Positions 35,855 through 46,800 of a stretch of 63,998 bases of DNA are shown here, in pieces (position 1 is the first letter of the stretch; each line of letters starts with the position of its first letter). Position numbers and translations under genes: made by a program. Below the pieces are notes generated by a model. That model was not told the origin of the DNA, did no database searches, and worked only from the letters and a program-made list of their open reading frames with translations. The stretch comes from Pseudomonas sp. P7548 (lineage in GTDB: Bacteria > Pseudomonadota > Gammaproteobacteria > Pseudomonadales > Pseudomonadaceae): contig NZ_JACARO010000054.1 of the NCBI RefSeq assembly GCF_013386585.1, positions 1 to 63,998 of the forward strand, written 5' to 3'.

Positions 35855-37843
35855 ATGACTGCTGAAACACTGGCTCCAGACGATTCCATATTGCCGCTGT
35901 CCCAGGCCTTGCTGCTGCCCAGGATCGCCATCGAAAGCACCACGCCTGTGATCGATGGCGGCGAATTTGCCGTCAAGGCCGTGATTGGCCAACGGGTTCA
36001 TGTGGCCAGCAAGGTGTTCGCCGACGGCCATGACACACTCTCTGTTTTGATCCGCTGGCGCCCACTGCGCGATGAAAGCTGGCACAGCGTGGTGATGACC
36101 GACGTGGGCAACAATGGCTGGGAGGGCGGGTTTACCGTCGAAGCACTGGGGCCCCATGAATTTTGCATCGAAGCCTGGATCGATACCTTCGCCAGCTTCT
36201 GCTATGAACTGCGCAAGAAACACGAGGCCGGTGTGCCAGTCAGCCTGGAGTTGCAGGAGGGCCGCAGCCTGGTGCTGCAGGCCGCCGAGCGCAGCGAAAA
36301 CGAACTGCGCGACCGCCTGATGCTGTTGCACCACGAACTCTCCGGCCTGCTGGAAACCGAGCAGGTTGCGCAGTTCCTGCACGAAGACAGTGCACACCTG
36401 ATGACCCAGGCCGATCACCGTGCCTATTTGAGCATCAGCACCGTGTACCCGATCGATGTGGAACGCACGGCTGCGCAATTTGCCAGTTGGTACGAGCTGT
36501 TTCCCCGCTCGATCACCGACGATCCGGCCCGTCACGGCACCTTCAATGACGTGCACTCGCGGCTGTCGATGATCCATGACATGGGCTTCGACGTGCTGTA
36601 CTTCCCGCCGATCCACCCCATCGGTCGCAGTCACCGCAAGGGCCGCAACAATTCCCTCACGGCCGGGCCGGACGACCCGGGCAGCCCCTACGCCATCGGT
36701 AGCGAGGACGGCGGCCACGAGGCGATTCACCCGCAGCTGGGCAGCCGCGATGACTTTCGCCGCCTGGTCAAGGCCGCCGCCGAGCATGGCCTGGAAATCG
36801 CCCTGGATTTTGCTATCCAGTGTTCCCAGGACCATCCGTGGCTCAAGCAGCACCCGGGCTGGTTCAACTGGCGGCCGGACGGCACGATCAAATACGCCGA
36901 AAACCCGCCGAAGAAATACCAGGACATCGTCAACGTCGACTTCTATGCGGCAGACGCGATTCCAGGCCTGTGGACCGAGTTGCGTGACATCGTGGTGGGT
37001 TGGGTGGAAGAGGGCGTGAAGACCTTTCGCGTCGACAACCCGCACACCAAGCCGCTGCCGTTCTGGCAATGGCTGATCAGCGACGTGCGTGCCAAGTTCC
37101 CGGAGGTGATCTTCCTGGCGGAAGCCTTTACCACGCCGGCGATGATGGCGCGGCTGGGCAAGGTCGGTTATTCCCAGAGCTACACCTATTTCACCTGGCG
37201 CAATACCAAGGCCGAACTGAGCGAATACTTCACGCAGTTGAACGAGTCGCCGTGGCGCGAATGCTTCCGGCCGAATTTCTTCGTCAATACCCCGGACATC
37301 AACCCAGGCTTCCTGCACGAATCTGGCCGCCCGGGTTTCTTGATCCGCGCGGCGCTGGCCACTCTGGGCTCGGGCCTCTGGGGTATGTATTCAGGCTTTG
37401 AGCTGTGCGAAGCCGCACCTGTGCCGGGCAAAGAGGAATACCTGGATTCGGAAAAGTACGAGATCCGCGTCAGGGATTTTACCGCCCCCGGCAACATCAT
37501 TGCCGAGATCGCCCAGCTCAACCGCATCCGCCGGCAAAATCCGGCCTTGCAGACCCATCTGGGGCTCAAGCTGTACAACGCGTGGAACGACAACATCCTG
37601 TATTTCGGCAAGCGCAGCGAGGATGGCAGCAACTTCATTCTCGTCGCGGTGAGCCTGGATCCTTATAACGCCCAGGAAGCGAATTTCGAGTTGCCGCTGT
37701 GGGAATTGGGCCTGCCCGACGATGCCCAGACCCAGGGCGAAGACCTGATGAACGGCCACCGCTGGACCTGGTACGGCAAGACCCAGTGGATGCGCATCGA
37801 GCCGCACATGCCGTTCGGTATCTGGCGCATCACCGTTTCCTGA
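35855..37843 (+). CDS. glgE: Alpha-1,4-glucan:maltose-1-phosphate maltosyltransferase
   Basis: A 662-residue GH13_3 enzyme that extends alpha-glucan chains from maltose-1-phosphate. After an N-terminal beta domain, the catalytic barrel shows the nucleophile region KTFRVDNPHTKP and acid/base region VIFLAEAFTTPAMM. SD GGGGAAG precedes the ATG at 35855; the in-frame extension to 35654 overlaps the small Pro-rich gene. The next gene supplies maltose-1-phosphate and the third branches the product, so the three form the GlgE pathway from trehalose to glucan. Confidence 0.94.
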   Translation: MTAETLAPDDSILPLSQALLLPRIAIESTTPVIDGGEFAVKAVIGQRVHVASKVFADGHDTLSVLIRWRPLRDESWHSVVMTDVGNNGWEGGFTVEALGPHEFCIEAWIDTFASFCYELRKKHEAGVPVSLELQEGRSLVLQAAERSENELRDRLMLLHHELSGLLETEQVAQFLHEDSAHLMTQADHRAYLSISTVYPIDVERTAAQFASWYELFPRSITDDPARHGTFNDVHSRLSMIHDMGFDVLYFPPIHPIGRSHRKGRNNSLTAGPDDPGSPYAIGSEDGGHEAIHPQLGSRDDFRRLVKAAAEHGLEIALDFAIQCSQDHPWLKQHPGWFNWRPDGTIKYAENPPKKYQDIVNVDFYAADAIPGLWTELRDIVVGWVEEGVKTFRVDNPHTKPLPFWQWLISDVRAKFPEVIFLAEAFTTPAMMARLGKVGYSQSYTYFTWRNTKAELSEYFTQLNESPWRECFRPNFFVNTPDINPGFLHESGRPGFLIRAALATLGSGLWGMYSGFELCEAAPVPGKEEYLDSEKYEIRVRDFTAPGNIIAEIAQLNRIRRQNPALQTHLGLKLYNAWNDNILYFGKRSEDGSNFILVAVSLDPYNAQEANFELPLWELGLPDDAQTQGEDLMNGHRWTWYGKTQWMRIEPHMPFGIWRITVS

Positions 37844-37860
37844 GCCCGATAGAGAACCCC

Positions 37861-37949
37861 TGTGGGAGCTGGCTTGCCTGCGATGGCGGTCTATCAGCCA
37901 ACATTTCTGGCCCTGACACACTGCCATCGCAGGCAAACCAGCTCCCACA
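37861..37949. repeat. REPIN between glgE and treS
   Basis: TGTGGGAGCTGGCTTGCCTG with an inverted partner ending CCAGCTCCCACA; one arm has AAACCA in place of AAGCCA, a mismatch in the stem. Confidence 0.88.
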
Positions 37950-37997
37950 TTGACCGTGCTCCATCGAGCCAATGTCAGAGAATTCCAGGAGTTTCCA

Positions 37998-40900
37998 ATG
38001 GCGAAGAAACCCACACCCTCCACCTTCATCAAAGACCCGCTCTGGTACAAGGACGCGGTGATCTACCAGGTTCACGTCAAATCCTATTTCGACGCCAATA
38101 ACGACGGTATCGGTGATTTTCCAGGGCTGATCGCCAAGCTGGACTACATCGCCGACCTGGGCGTGAATACCATCTGGCTGCTGCCGTTCTACCCTTCGCC
38201 ACGGCGCGACGACGGCTATGACATCGCCGAATACCAGGGCGTGCACAGCGACTACGGCACCCTGGCCGACGCCAAGCGCTTTATCGCCGAGGCCCACAAA
38301 CGTGGTCTGCGGGTGATCACCGAGCTGGTGATCAACCATACGTCCGACCAGCACCCCTGGTTCCAGCGGGCGCGCAAGGCCAAGCCCGGCTCGGCGGCGC
38401 GGGACTTCTACGTGTGGTCCGATGACGACCAGAAGTACGACGGCACCCGCATCATTTTTCTCGACACCGAAAAGTCCAATTGGACCTGGGACCCGGTGGC
38501 CGGCCAGTACTTCTGGCACCGCTTCTATTCCCACCAGCCGGACCTGAATTTCGACAACCCAAAAGTCATGGAGGCCGTGCTGTCGGTGATGCGCTACTGG
38601 CTGGACATGGGCATCGACGGCCTGCGCCTGGATGCCATTCCGTACCTGATCGAGCGTGATGGCACCCACAACGAAAACCTGCCTGAGACCCATAACGTTC
38701 TCAAGCAAATCCGCGCCGAGATCGACGCTCATTACCCCGACCGCATGCTGTTGGCCGAAGCCAATCAGTGGCCCGAAGACACCCAACTCTATTTTGGCGA
38801 CAAAAAAGGCGACGACGGCGATGAGTGCCACATGGCGTTTCACTTTCCGCTGATGCCGCGCATGTACATGGCCCTGGCTCAGGAAGATCGCTTCCCCATC
38901 ACCGACATTCTGCGCCAGACCCCGGAAATTCCTGCCAATTGCCAGTGGGCGATCTTCCTGCGCAACCACGATGAATTGACCCTGGAGATGGTCACCGACA
39001 AAGAGCGCGACTACCTGTGGAACTACTACGCCGCCGACCGTCGTGCGCGGATCAACCTGGGGATTCGCCGGCGCCTGGCGCCGCTGATGGAGCGTGACCG
39101 TCGGCGTGTCGAACTGCTCAACAGCCTGCTGCTGTCGATGCCCGGCACGCCGACCCTGTATTACGGCGATGAAATCGGCATGGGCGATAACATCTACCTG
39201 GGCGACCGCGATGGCGTGCGCACGCCGATGCAATGGTCTATCGACCGCAATGGCGGGTTCTCCCGTGCCGACCCGGCCAGCCTGGTGCTGCCGCCGATCA
39301 TGGACCCGTTGTATGGCTATCAATCGGTCAACGTCGAGACCCAGACCCAGGACCCGCACTCGCTGTTGAACTGGACCCGACGCATGCTCGCCGTGCGCAA
39401 GCAATCCAAGGCGTTCGGGCGGGGCAGCTTGAAAATGCTCTCGCCGAGCAACCGCCGCATCCTGGCGTACACCCGTGAATTCACCGGGGACGACGGCCGT
39501 ACCGAGATCATCCTGTGCGTGGCCAACGTGTCCCGTAGTGCCCAGGCGGCCGAACTGGACCTGTCGGCCTTCGCCGGCATGGTGCCGGTGGAGATGCTCG
39601 GCGGGAATGCCTTCCCGCCCATCGGCCAGCTCAATTTCCTGCTGACGTTGGCGCCTTATGGGTTTTACTGGTTCGTGCTGGCGGCGGAAAACCAGATGCC
39701 CAGCTGGCACGTGGAACCGGCCCAGAGCATGCCGGATTTCACCACCCTGGTACTGAAGAAGCGTATGGAAGAACTCCTGGAAGCACCGTGCCGAGACACC
39801 CTCGAGCAAACCTCGCTGCCGGCCTGGCTGCCCAAGCGACGCTGGTTTGCCGGCAAGGACGCGGCTATCGAGCGCGTGCACATCGCCTACGGTGTGCGGT
39901 TCGGTGACCCGCAGCATCCTGTATTGCTCAGTGAAATCGAGGTGACCAGCGCGGGGCAGGTCAATCGTTACCAACTGCCTTTCGGGTTTCTGGCAGAGGA
40001 TCAATTCACCAGCGCCTTGCCCCAGCAATTGGCGCTGGCCCGGGTACGGCGCACGCGCCAGGTCGGGCTGGTGACCGATGCCTTCAGCCTTGAGCACTTT
40101 ATTCGTGCGGTCATCCAGGGCCTGCAAGCCCGCACGGTGATTGATTCGAGCGATGGCCCCTTGCGCTTTGCCGCCACACCGCACCTGGCGGCGTTGCAAC
40201 TGACCGATGAGGCGCAGGTGCGTTACCTGTCGGCCGAGCAATCCAACAGCTCGGTGGTGGTGGGGGAGAGCCTGGTGCTCAAGTTGATTCGTAAAGTGGC
40301 CAGCGGCGTGCACCCTGAACTGGAAATGAGCGCTTACCTGACCGAGGCGGGCTACCCGAATATTTCGCCGCTGATGGGCTCGGTGGTCCGACGTGACGAG
40401 CAAGGGCAGGACAACCTGCTGATGATTGCCCAGGGTTACCTGAGCAACCAGGGTGACGCGTGGGCCTGGACCCAGAACAGCCTGGAGCGGGCGATTCGGG
40501 ATGAGCTGGCCGAGGCGATGTCCGAGCAGGAACAGCACTACAACGCCCTTGGCGAGTTAAAGGACTTTGCCGGTTTGCTGGGGCAACGCCTGGGGGAAAT
40601 GCATGTCGTCTTGGGCGCAAGCACGCCGAACAAGGACTTCGCGCCGCAAGTGACCACGGCAAAGGACACCCAGGCCTGGGCCCGGGATGTGGGCGCGCAA
40701 CTGGACCGTGCGCTGCAATTACTCAAACTTCATGAAACCCGGTTGAACCCCGCGGATCAGGCGTTGGTCAGTGAATTGCTGGTCCAGGAAAAAGCCATAG
40801 GCCGTTACGTGCAGGCCTTGGCCAAAGCCACGAAAGGCGGGCTGCGTATCCGGGTGCATGGCGACTTGCACTTGGGCCAGGTGTTGGTGGTGCAGGGCGA

Positions 40901-41360
40901 TGCCTACCTGATCGACTTTGAAGGGGAGCCGGCGCGCCCGTTGCATGAGCGGCGTGGCAAGCACAGCCCCTATAAAGATGTGAGTGGCGTGCTGCGTTCG
41001 TTTGATTACGCGGCGGCCATGGCCCTGAATGTGCAGGGTGTGGATCACTCGCCCGAGGCAGACCTGGCGCGCAAACGCGTAACCGATCGTTACCTGAAAG
41101 AGGCGCGCGAGGCATTTATCCAGGCTTATCAGGCAGCTACGTCTACACTGGCGCATGACTGGCAGGATGCCCAAGGCCAGGACGCAGCGCTGACGTTGTT
41201 CAGCCTGGAGAAGGCCGCGTATGAAGTGGCCTACGAAGCGGAGAACCGCCCGACCTGGTTGCCGGTGCCCCTGCAAGGGCTGCATGGCTTGCTGAGCGGG
41301 ATGGTCTCTACAGAGAAAGCACCTATATCGAAAACTGCACGCGGTGGGGAGACGTCATGA
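37998..41360 (+). CDS. treS: Trehalose synthase fused to maltokinase
   Basis: A 1120-residue two-domain protein. The first ~545 residues are trehalose synthase (GH13_16), interconverting trehalose and maltose: nucleophile Asp in GIDGLRLDAIPYL, Glu in LLAEANQWPED, and FLRNHDELTLEM. The last ~450 residues are a maltokinase (Pep2/Mak) with the kinase catalytic loop HGDLHLGQVLV and metal motif LIDFEGEPARP. The fusion channels trehalose to maltose-1-phosphate for GlgE. SD CAGGAG precedes the start at 37998. It overlaps glgB by four bases. Confidence 0.94.
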   Translation: MAKKPTPSTFIKDPLWYKDAVIYQVHVKSYFDANNDGIGDFPGLIAKLDYIADLGVNTIWLLPFYPSPRRDDGYDIAEYQGVHSDYGTLADAKRFIAEAHKRGLRVITELVINHTSDQHPWFQRARKAKPGSAARDFYVWSDDDQKYDGTRIIFLDTEKSNWTWDPVAGQYFWHRFYSHQPDLNFDNPKVMEAVLSVMRYWLDMGIDGLRLDAIPYLIERDGTHNENLPETHNVLKQIRAEIDAHYPDRMLLAEANQWPEDTQLYFGDKKGDDGDECHMAFHFPLMPRMYMALAQEDRFPITDILRQTPEIPANCQWAIFLRNHDELTLEMVTDKERDYLWNYYAADRRARINLGIRRRLAPLMERDRRRVELLNSLLLSMPGTPTLYYGDEIGMGDNIYLGDRDGVRTPMQWSIDRNGGFSRADPASLVLPPIMDPLYGYQSVNVETQTQDPHSLLNWTRRMLAVRKQSKAFGRGSLKMLSPSNRRILAYTREFTGDDGRTEIILCVANVSRSAQAAELDLSAFAGMVPVEMLGGNAFPPIGQLNFLLTLAPYGFYWFVLAAENQMPSWHVEPAQSMPDFTTLVLKKRMEELLEAPCRDTLEQTSLPAWLPKRRWFAGKDAAIERVHIAYGVRFGDPQHPVLLSEIEVTSAGQVNRYQLPFGFLAEDQFTSALPQQLALARVRRTRQVGLVTDAFSLEHFIRAVIQGLQARTVIDSSDGPLRFAATPHLAALQLTDEAQVRYLSAEQSNSSVVVGESLVLKLIRKVASGVHPELEMSAYLTEAGYPNISPLMGSVVRRDEQGQDNLLMIAQGYLSNQGDAWAWTQNSLERAIRDELAEAMSEQEQHYNALGELKDFAGLLGQRLGEMHVVLGASTPNKDFAPQVTTAKDTQAWARDVGAQLDRALQLLKLHETRLNPADQALVSELLVQEKAIGRYVQALAKATKGGLRIRVHGDLHLGQVLVVQGDAYLIDFEGEPARPLHERRGKHSPYKDVSGVLRSFDYAAAMALNVQGVDHSPEADLARKRVTDRYLKEAREAFIQAYQAATSTLAHDWQDAQGQDAALTLFSLEKAAYEVAYEAENRPTWLPVPLQGLHGLLSGMVSTEKAPISKTARGGETS

Positions 41361-43588
41361 GCTTTACACATAAAGAACCGCTGCAACCGAAGTTGACTGC
41401 ATTACCGGCAGCCAAGGATGTCGAGGCGCTGGTACGCGCCGAACACCATGACCCGTTCTCGATTCTCGGGCCCCATGATGACGAGCAGGGCGGCCAGTTC
41501 ATCCGTGCCTTCCTGCCGGAAGCCTTGAGCGTCCAGGTACTGGCGCGCGACAGTGGCGAGCACATCGGTAGCCTTGATGCGACCCAAGTGCCGGGCTTGT
41601 TTGTCGGCCACTTCAGTGCGCGCCAGGACTACCTGCTGAAAATCCAGTGGGCCGGTGGCGAGCAGATCACCGAAGATCCCTACAGTTTCAGCCAATTGCT
41701 CTTGGGTGAAATGGACCTGTACCTGTTTGCCGAAGGCAACCACCGAGACCTCAGCAGCTGCCTGGGCGCCCAGGTGACCAGCGTCGATGGCGTGCAGGGC
41801 GTACGGTTTGCCGTGTGGGCACCGAATGCGCGGCGGGCGTCGGTCGTGGGCGACTTCAATATCTGGGACGGTCGCCGTCACCCCATGCGTCTGCGGCATC
41901 CGTCGGGCGTGTGGGAGATCTTTATCCCGCGCCTGCAACCGGGCGCAGCCTACAAATACGAGATCCTCGGCAGCCACGGCATTTTGCCGCTCAAGGCTGA
42001 CCCGGTGGCGCTGGCCACGCAATTGCCCCCCGACACTGCGTCAAAGGTCGCCGAACCGTTGCAGGTCGACTGGCAGGACCATGAGTGGATGCAGGCGCGG
42101 GTCGAGAAACAGAAGCACACCGCGCCGCTGTCCATCTACGAACTGCACGTGGGGTCCTGGCAGGCCGAGCTGGACGAGGCGGGCGAAGTGGCGCGCCAAT
42201 ACAACTGGCGTGAAATGGCTGAGCGCTTGATCCCTTATGTGCAGCAACTGGGCTTCACCCATGTCGAGCTGATGCCGATCATGGAACACCCGTTCGGCGG
42301 TTCCTGGGGGTATCAGGCACTGTCACAATTCGCGCCGACTGCGCGTTTTGGTTCTCCGCAAGACTTTGCCTACTTTGTCGACGCCCTGCACCGGGCGGAT
42401 ATCGGTGTGATCCTTGACTGGGTGCCAGCGCATTTTCCTACCGATACCCACGGCTTGGCGCAGTTCGACGGCACCGCGCTGTACGAGTACGGCAACCCCC
42501 TGGAAGGCTTTCATCAGGACTGGGACACCTTGATCTACAACCTGGGCCGCACCGAAGTGCACGGCTTTATGCTGGCGTCGGCGTTGCATTGGCTCAAGCA
42601 TTTCCACGTGGACGGCCTGCGCGTGGATGCGGTGGCCTCGATGCTCTACCGCGACTATTCGCGCAAAGCCGGCGAGTGGGTGCCCAACCGCCATGGCGGC
42701 CGCGAGAACCTTGAGGCCATCGACTTCTTGCGTCACCTCAATGACGTGGTTGCCCTCGAAGCGCCCGGCGCCTTGGTGATTGCCGAAGAATCCACGGCCT
42801 GGCCCGGTGTGAGCCAGCCAACCCAGGAGGGTGGCCTGGGCTTCAACTACAAGTGGAACATGGGCTGGATGCACGATTCGTTGCACTACATCCAGCAGGA
42901 CCCGGTGTACCGCGCCCATCATCACAACGAGCTGAGTTTCGGCCTGGTGTACGCCTGGTCCGAGCGTTTCATCCTGCCGATCTCCCACGATGAAGTGGTG
43001 CACGGCAAGCATTCGCTGATCGACAAGATGCCCGGCGACCGTTGGCAGAAGTTCGCCAACCTGCGCGCCTACCTGGCGTTCATGTGGATGCACCCGGGCA
43101 AGAAGCTGCTGTTCATGGGCTGCGAGTTCGGCCAGTGGCGCGAGTGGAACCATGACCAGCAACTGGACTGGTACTTGTTGCAATACGCCGAACACAAAGG
43201 CGTGCAAAAACTGGTAGGCGATTTGAACCGCCTGTACCGCGAAGAGCCGGCGCTGCACGAGCAGGACGACGCGCCCCAGGGCTTCCAATGGCTGATTGGT
43301 GACGACGCGATCAACAGCGTCTACGCCTGGCTGCGCTGGAGCAAGGAGGGTCGGCCGGTGCTGGTGGTCGCCAACTTTACCCCGGTGCCGCGGGAGGCCT
43401 ACAAGGTCGGCGTGCCATTTGCCGGGCGTTGGAGTGAGGTGATCAACAGTGATGCGGACACTTATGCAGGTTCCAATTACGGCAATGGTGGGGATGTCTT
43501 CACCCAGGACGAGCCGCAGCATGGGCAGCCTGTGTCGTTGTCGTTGAATCTGCCGCCCCTGGGGGTGTTGATCCTGCGACCCGAATAA
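41357..43588 (+). CDS. glgB: 1,4-alpha-glucan branching enzyme
   Basis: A 743-residue GH13_9 enzyme that introduces alpha-1,6 branches. Two N-terminal beta domains (DPFSILGPH; FAVWAPNARRASVVGDFNIW) are followed by the barrel with nucleophile in HVDGLRVDAVASMLYRDY and acid/base in LVIAEESTAWPGV. It overlaps the treS stop (ATGA) and is the last gene of the glgE-treS-glgB unit. Confidence 0.95.
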   Translation: MSFTHKEPLQPKLTALPAAKDVEALVRAEHHDPFSILGPHDDEQGGQFIRAFLPEALSVQVLARDSGEHIGSLDATQVPGLFVGHFSARQDYLLKIQWAGGEQITEDPYSFSQLLLGEMDLYLFAEGNHRDLSSCLGAQVTSVDGVQGVRFAVWAPNARRASVVGDFNIWDGRRHPMRLRHPSGVWEIFIPRLQPGAAYKYEILGSHGILPLKADPVALATQLPPDTASKVAEPLQVDWQDHEWMQARVEKQKHTAPLSIYELHVGSWQAELDEAGEVARQYNWREMAERLIPYVQQLGFTHVELMPIMEHPFGGSWGYQALSQFAPTARFGSPQDFAYFVDALHRADIGVILDWVPAHFPTDTHGLAQFDGTALYEYGNPLEGFHQDWDTLIYNLGRTEVHGFMLASALHWLKHFHVDGLRVDAVASMLYRDYSRKAGEWVPNRHGGRENLEAIDFLRHLNDVVALEAPGALVIAEESTAWPGVSQPTQEGGLGFNYKWNMGWMHDSLHYIQQDPVYRAHHHNELSFGLVYAWSERFILPISHDEVVHGKHSLIDKMPGDRWQKFANLRAYLAFMWMHPGKKLLFMGCEFGQWREWNHDQQLDWYLLQYAEHKGVQKLVGDLNRLYREEPALHEQDDAPQGFQWLIGDDAINSVYAWLRWSKEGRPVLVVANFTPVPREAYKVGVPFAGRWSEVINSDADTYAGSNYGNGGDVFTQDEPQHGQPVSLSLNLPPLGVLILRPE

Positions 43589-43615
43589 CCGCCAATACTG
43601 GCCAGCAGGCACTCA

Positions 43616-43652
43616 CGGGCTGTGCAGCGGTTGTATCGCGCTGCATGGCCCG
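43616..43652 (+). terminator. Large imperfect hairpin after glgB
   Basis: CGGGC-TG-TGCAGCG (from 43616) pairs with CGCTGCA-TG-GCCCG (to 43652), followed by CTGTCGTTTTG. Probable end of the glucan operon. Confidence 0.6.
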
Positions 43653-43702
43653 CTGTCGTTTTGTGCCATCGAATGTTGACTTGGATTGTCACAAATATCT
43701 CT

Positions 43703-43731
43703 GGAACATTTTCCTACGCGGCTTCCACACA
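43703..43731 (+). promoter_or_regulatory. Hrp box (HrpL-type ECF promoter) for the 1386-residue protein
   Basis: GGAAC (43703-43707), 17 nt, CCACACA (43725-43731): GGAACA-N16-CCACNNA against the consensus GGAACC-N15/16-CCACNNA. It lies 89 bp upstream of the ATG at 43820 in an otherwise AT-rich gap with no clear sigma-70 promoter. Confidence 0.7.
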
Positions 43732-43819
43732 AGGATGTCGGCAATAAGGCGCAGTTCTTTCAGCTCTGCTCGCTTTTTCGCTGGGTCCGTGAACGCCAAT
43801 CCAGAGAAGAAAAAACACC

Positions 43820-46800
43820 ATGACGTCTGTCCAGTTGAGAGCACCCGGAACTCCCTTGACCGCTCACGGCAAGCTGCTGCCTGAAAAATCTTTAGCTTCT
43901 CCCGCAACAGCCCTGCCGTTATCGACTGCGCGCAACCCGGCTCAGCCTGACGCGGTGGGTGCAAGGCTGGCAGACCTTGATCAGATGTTGAAAGTGTTAC
44001 ACGAGCTGAAGGCAGGCAAAGGCACTCCTGATGCGCAAAAAGTCCATGTGGTGCTCGGCAAGCAATCGCCGCTCGTACCGACTACCGGTGTGACTGCGCC
44101 GGGCACTAACCAGTTGGACACTATGCTCAAGTTCTACGGCGTTGTTCCGTCGAACCCACGAACGCCTGCCGAGGTGCAAGCAGCGATTCATGCCGTGGAA
44201 AATACCCGCAGTGAAATATCCCTGGGCCTGGATGACGATTCCACTCGGGTCGATGCGTTGCTGCAGGAGAGTAGCGAGGGTGCTATTGCTGAGGTCGTCA
44301 ATGAAACAGAGGTGGCACGCAAAAAACCGTTGCTCAGCTATCTGACCGAAGGCCTCTCGGCGCAAGCGCTGGAAAAGGCCAAGGACACACCCGCCGTACT
44401 GTTGGCGCTGATTCTCAAGTCGCCCAATGCAGAACGACTGCTCCAAACGTTGCTGAAGAAGCTGGGCGGTGCCGAGTTCTCGCTGAAGGACGTTATTTCC
44501 CCGGCCGTCAAGGTGCGGCTGGTCATGAAAGCCATCGCCTTGAGCCTGGACCCATTAACCGGGCGCAAGGCCGGACACGTCGCGGGATTCGACCTGACCT
44601 CTCGTGATCTGTGGGGGCAAAGCTATGGGTCTATCAGCGCAAGCCTTCACCAGCATCTGGTGGATGCGAAGAAACTGTCCTCCCTTGAAGCGCACCTGGC
44701 TGCTTACATTCTTAAACCGAGTTTGCCAGCTGAGTTCGCCGTGGCGGATATTCCTGAGGCGTTGCCGTATCAAGGAAGCGCTGTCTGGGTGAATTTCAAG
44801 CACGGTGTCGCGCTGGCTGAAATGATTGAACCGGGTTCGGCACGCCGCATGAGTTTCCAGGCGCTGGTTGACTTGCCTGGCAAGCTGAGCGAACAGGCGA
44901 CCACGGACGAACAGCGCGGGCTCATCACCGCGACGCGCATTCCGGCCATTCTGGAGTGGGCGACAGCGCAGGGCGTGATCCCGCAGAAAGACGAGTATTC
45001 CCAAGATGAAATTCAGCATGCTGTCTCGGTGTTTGATGAACATGTGAGTGACATCGTAGAAGCCACCACGCAATTGGCCACCGATGTGCCGATGCGCAAG
45101 CAGTATTTTGAGCGGATGGAAAAGGGCACCTCGCGCACTGAGGTGTTGTCGCTGATCAGTCCTTTTTTTGCGCTGTATCGACACCTCAATGGCGAGAAAA
45201 TCAGGCCGTCTGACGCCGTCTATGAGTACCCGGTTTACGATGAGGACCGCTTTGAGAGCGAGTTTGGACGCTATCTGACCCAAGCCAAGGCAGGCTACGC
45301 CCGGGTGGTGCTCAGCCAACTGGCCCAGCTTCCATTCAAGGATCGGGTGGCAATCGAGAGGGGTGAGGTCACGCTGTATGCCCTCAGGGTCAAGCCTGGC
45401 TCCGACACGGAGACCGATGACGACAAGAAGGCGGCGTTGACGCGCCCGGGCTTCCTGATAAAGGCGGTGTACGAAGGGCAGACCCATTACTATGAAATGA
45501 ATCCGGTGAAAGGGATTGCCCGGCGTCGTGATGATCTGAAACCGGTCCTGGAGTCGTACGATCCGACAGAAAAAAACTACACAAAGGACTTTGTTTCCAT
45601 CGAACACTCGGACGATGGGGCTGCGTCCGAATCCATTGTTGTACGCAATAGCCGCGCAGGCAGGGCGGCGTTCAAGCAAGCGTGGATTGACTTCAAGGCC
45701 GGCAAGGGGCCACGACCGAAAAGTTTCAGCATCGTGGTGCCTCAACAGCTTGCGCACTTTCCTGCTCCTACCTGCCCGTCGAAAGACTCAGTACCCCGTA
45801 CACTGACGTCCAACCGATCTGAAGAAATCGCAGTGGCAATCAGTCGAGGCCTGTTCTATGTCGACGAAGACAAATTGCAGGAGTGGGCCGCGTCTGACCC
45901 TGACCGCAAAAGCTCGGCGCACAAAAATGACCAAGCGTTCTGGGAGCGGATAAAGGGTGTGGGTCAGTTCTTTATCCCGTTTTGGAGTGGCATTGAGGAT
46001 CTCGTCAACGGACGGACCAAGGACGGCATTCTGGGCCTGGTGGTGGATGGGCTCTTCACCTTCGCCGGCCCGGCCGGCCGGTTGGCGTCAGGCACGGTGC
46101 GCGTGTTGTCTGGCGCGGGGCGGATCACACTGCGAGGGCTCTTACCGAAGTTCGCGCCTCTGGTGAAGCAGTTCGGGGTGTCCGTGGGCCACAACCTGAA
46201 CCCGCTCGATCCGGTACTGCATGGCATAAACTTCAAAGGCGGGAAGTCGCTCACATTCAAACCCGCAGACATCAGCAGAATCAAGGCGGGTGCTGCGCAG
46301 TTCAAGCAGTCATTGTCGTTCAAACCGCCTGGCAAGGGCCGTTATGAGGTCACACCCGACCTGCCTCTCACCACGAGGAGCTTGCCCGAAGGGGGAACGG
46401 TCAGGGTCCCTGACGGCATCTCCAGCGACCAGGTACGTGTACTGAAAAGGCAGCATCACACCGACGTGGTGGTCGGCGATGACGTCTTTCGTTTTGACCC
46501 GCGTAACCCCGACAAGCTGATCAAGGTGGGCGGTCCGGAGCAGGCAGGGCCGCTGGAGGGTTTTACACTGACCTGCGGCGCGGTGGGCAAGCGGTCAAAG
46601 CGAGACGTGGACGACCTGTGTTACACCAAGCTCATCGAGCCTGCTGGTACGCCGGTTTTCCAGGATGCCCAAGCGCTTGAGCATCGCCGATTGATTCCTA
46701 TGGCAGGGCAGGCCAACAGGCCGCGTACTGTGGTGCATGAACATCGGTTATATCGGGTCAACGAGGTGGGTAACCAGGAGCTTTTGCCGATCGCGACGCG

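Noticed and set aside
37830..40538. 902-residue minus-strand open frame opposite treS
   Set aside because: Same shadow composition; crosses a REPIN; treS motifs on the plus strand are unambiguous.
43689..43964. 91-residue minus-strand frame upstream of the large toxin-like gene, considered as an immunity gene
   Set aside because: It overlaps the hrp box and the toxin start, is very basic and lacks an SD.
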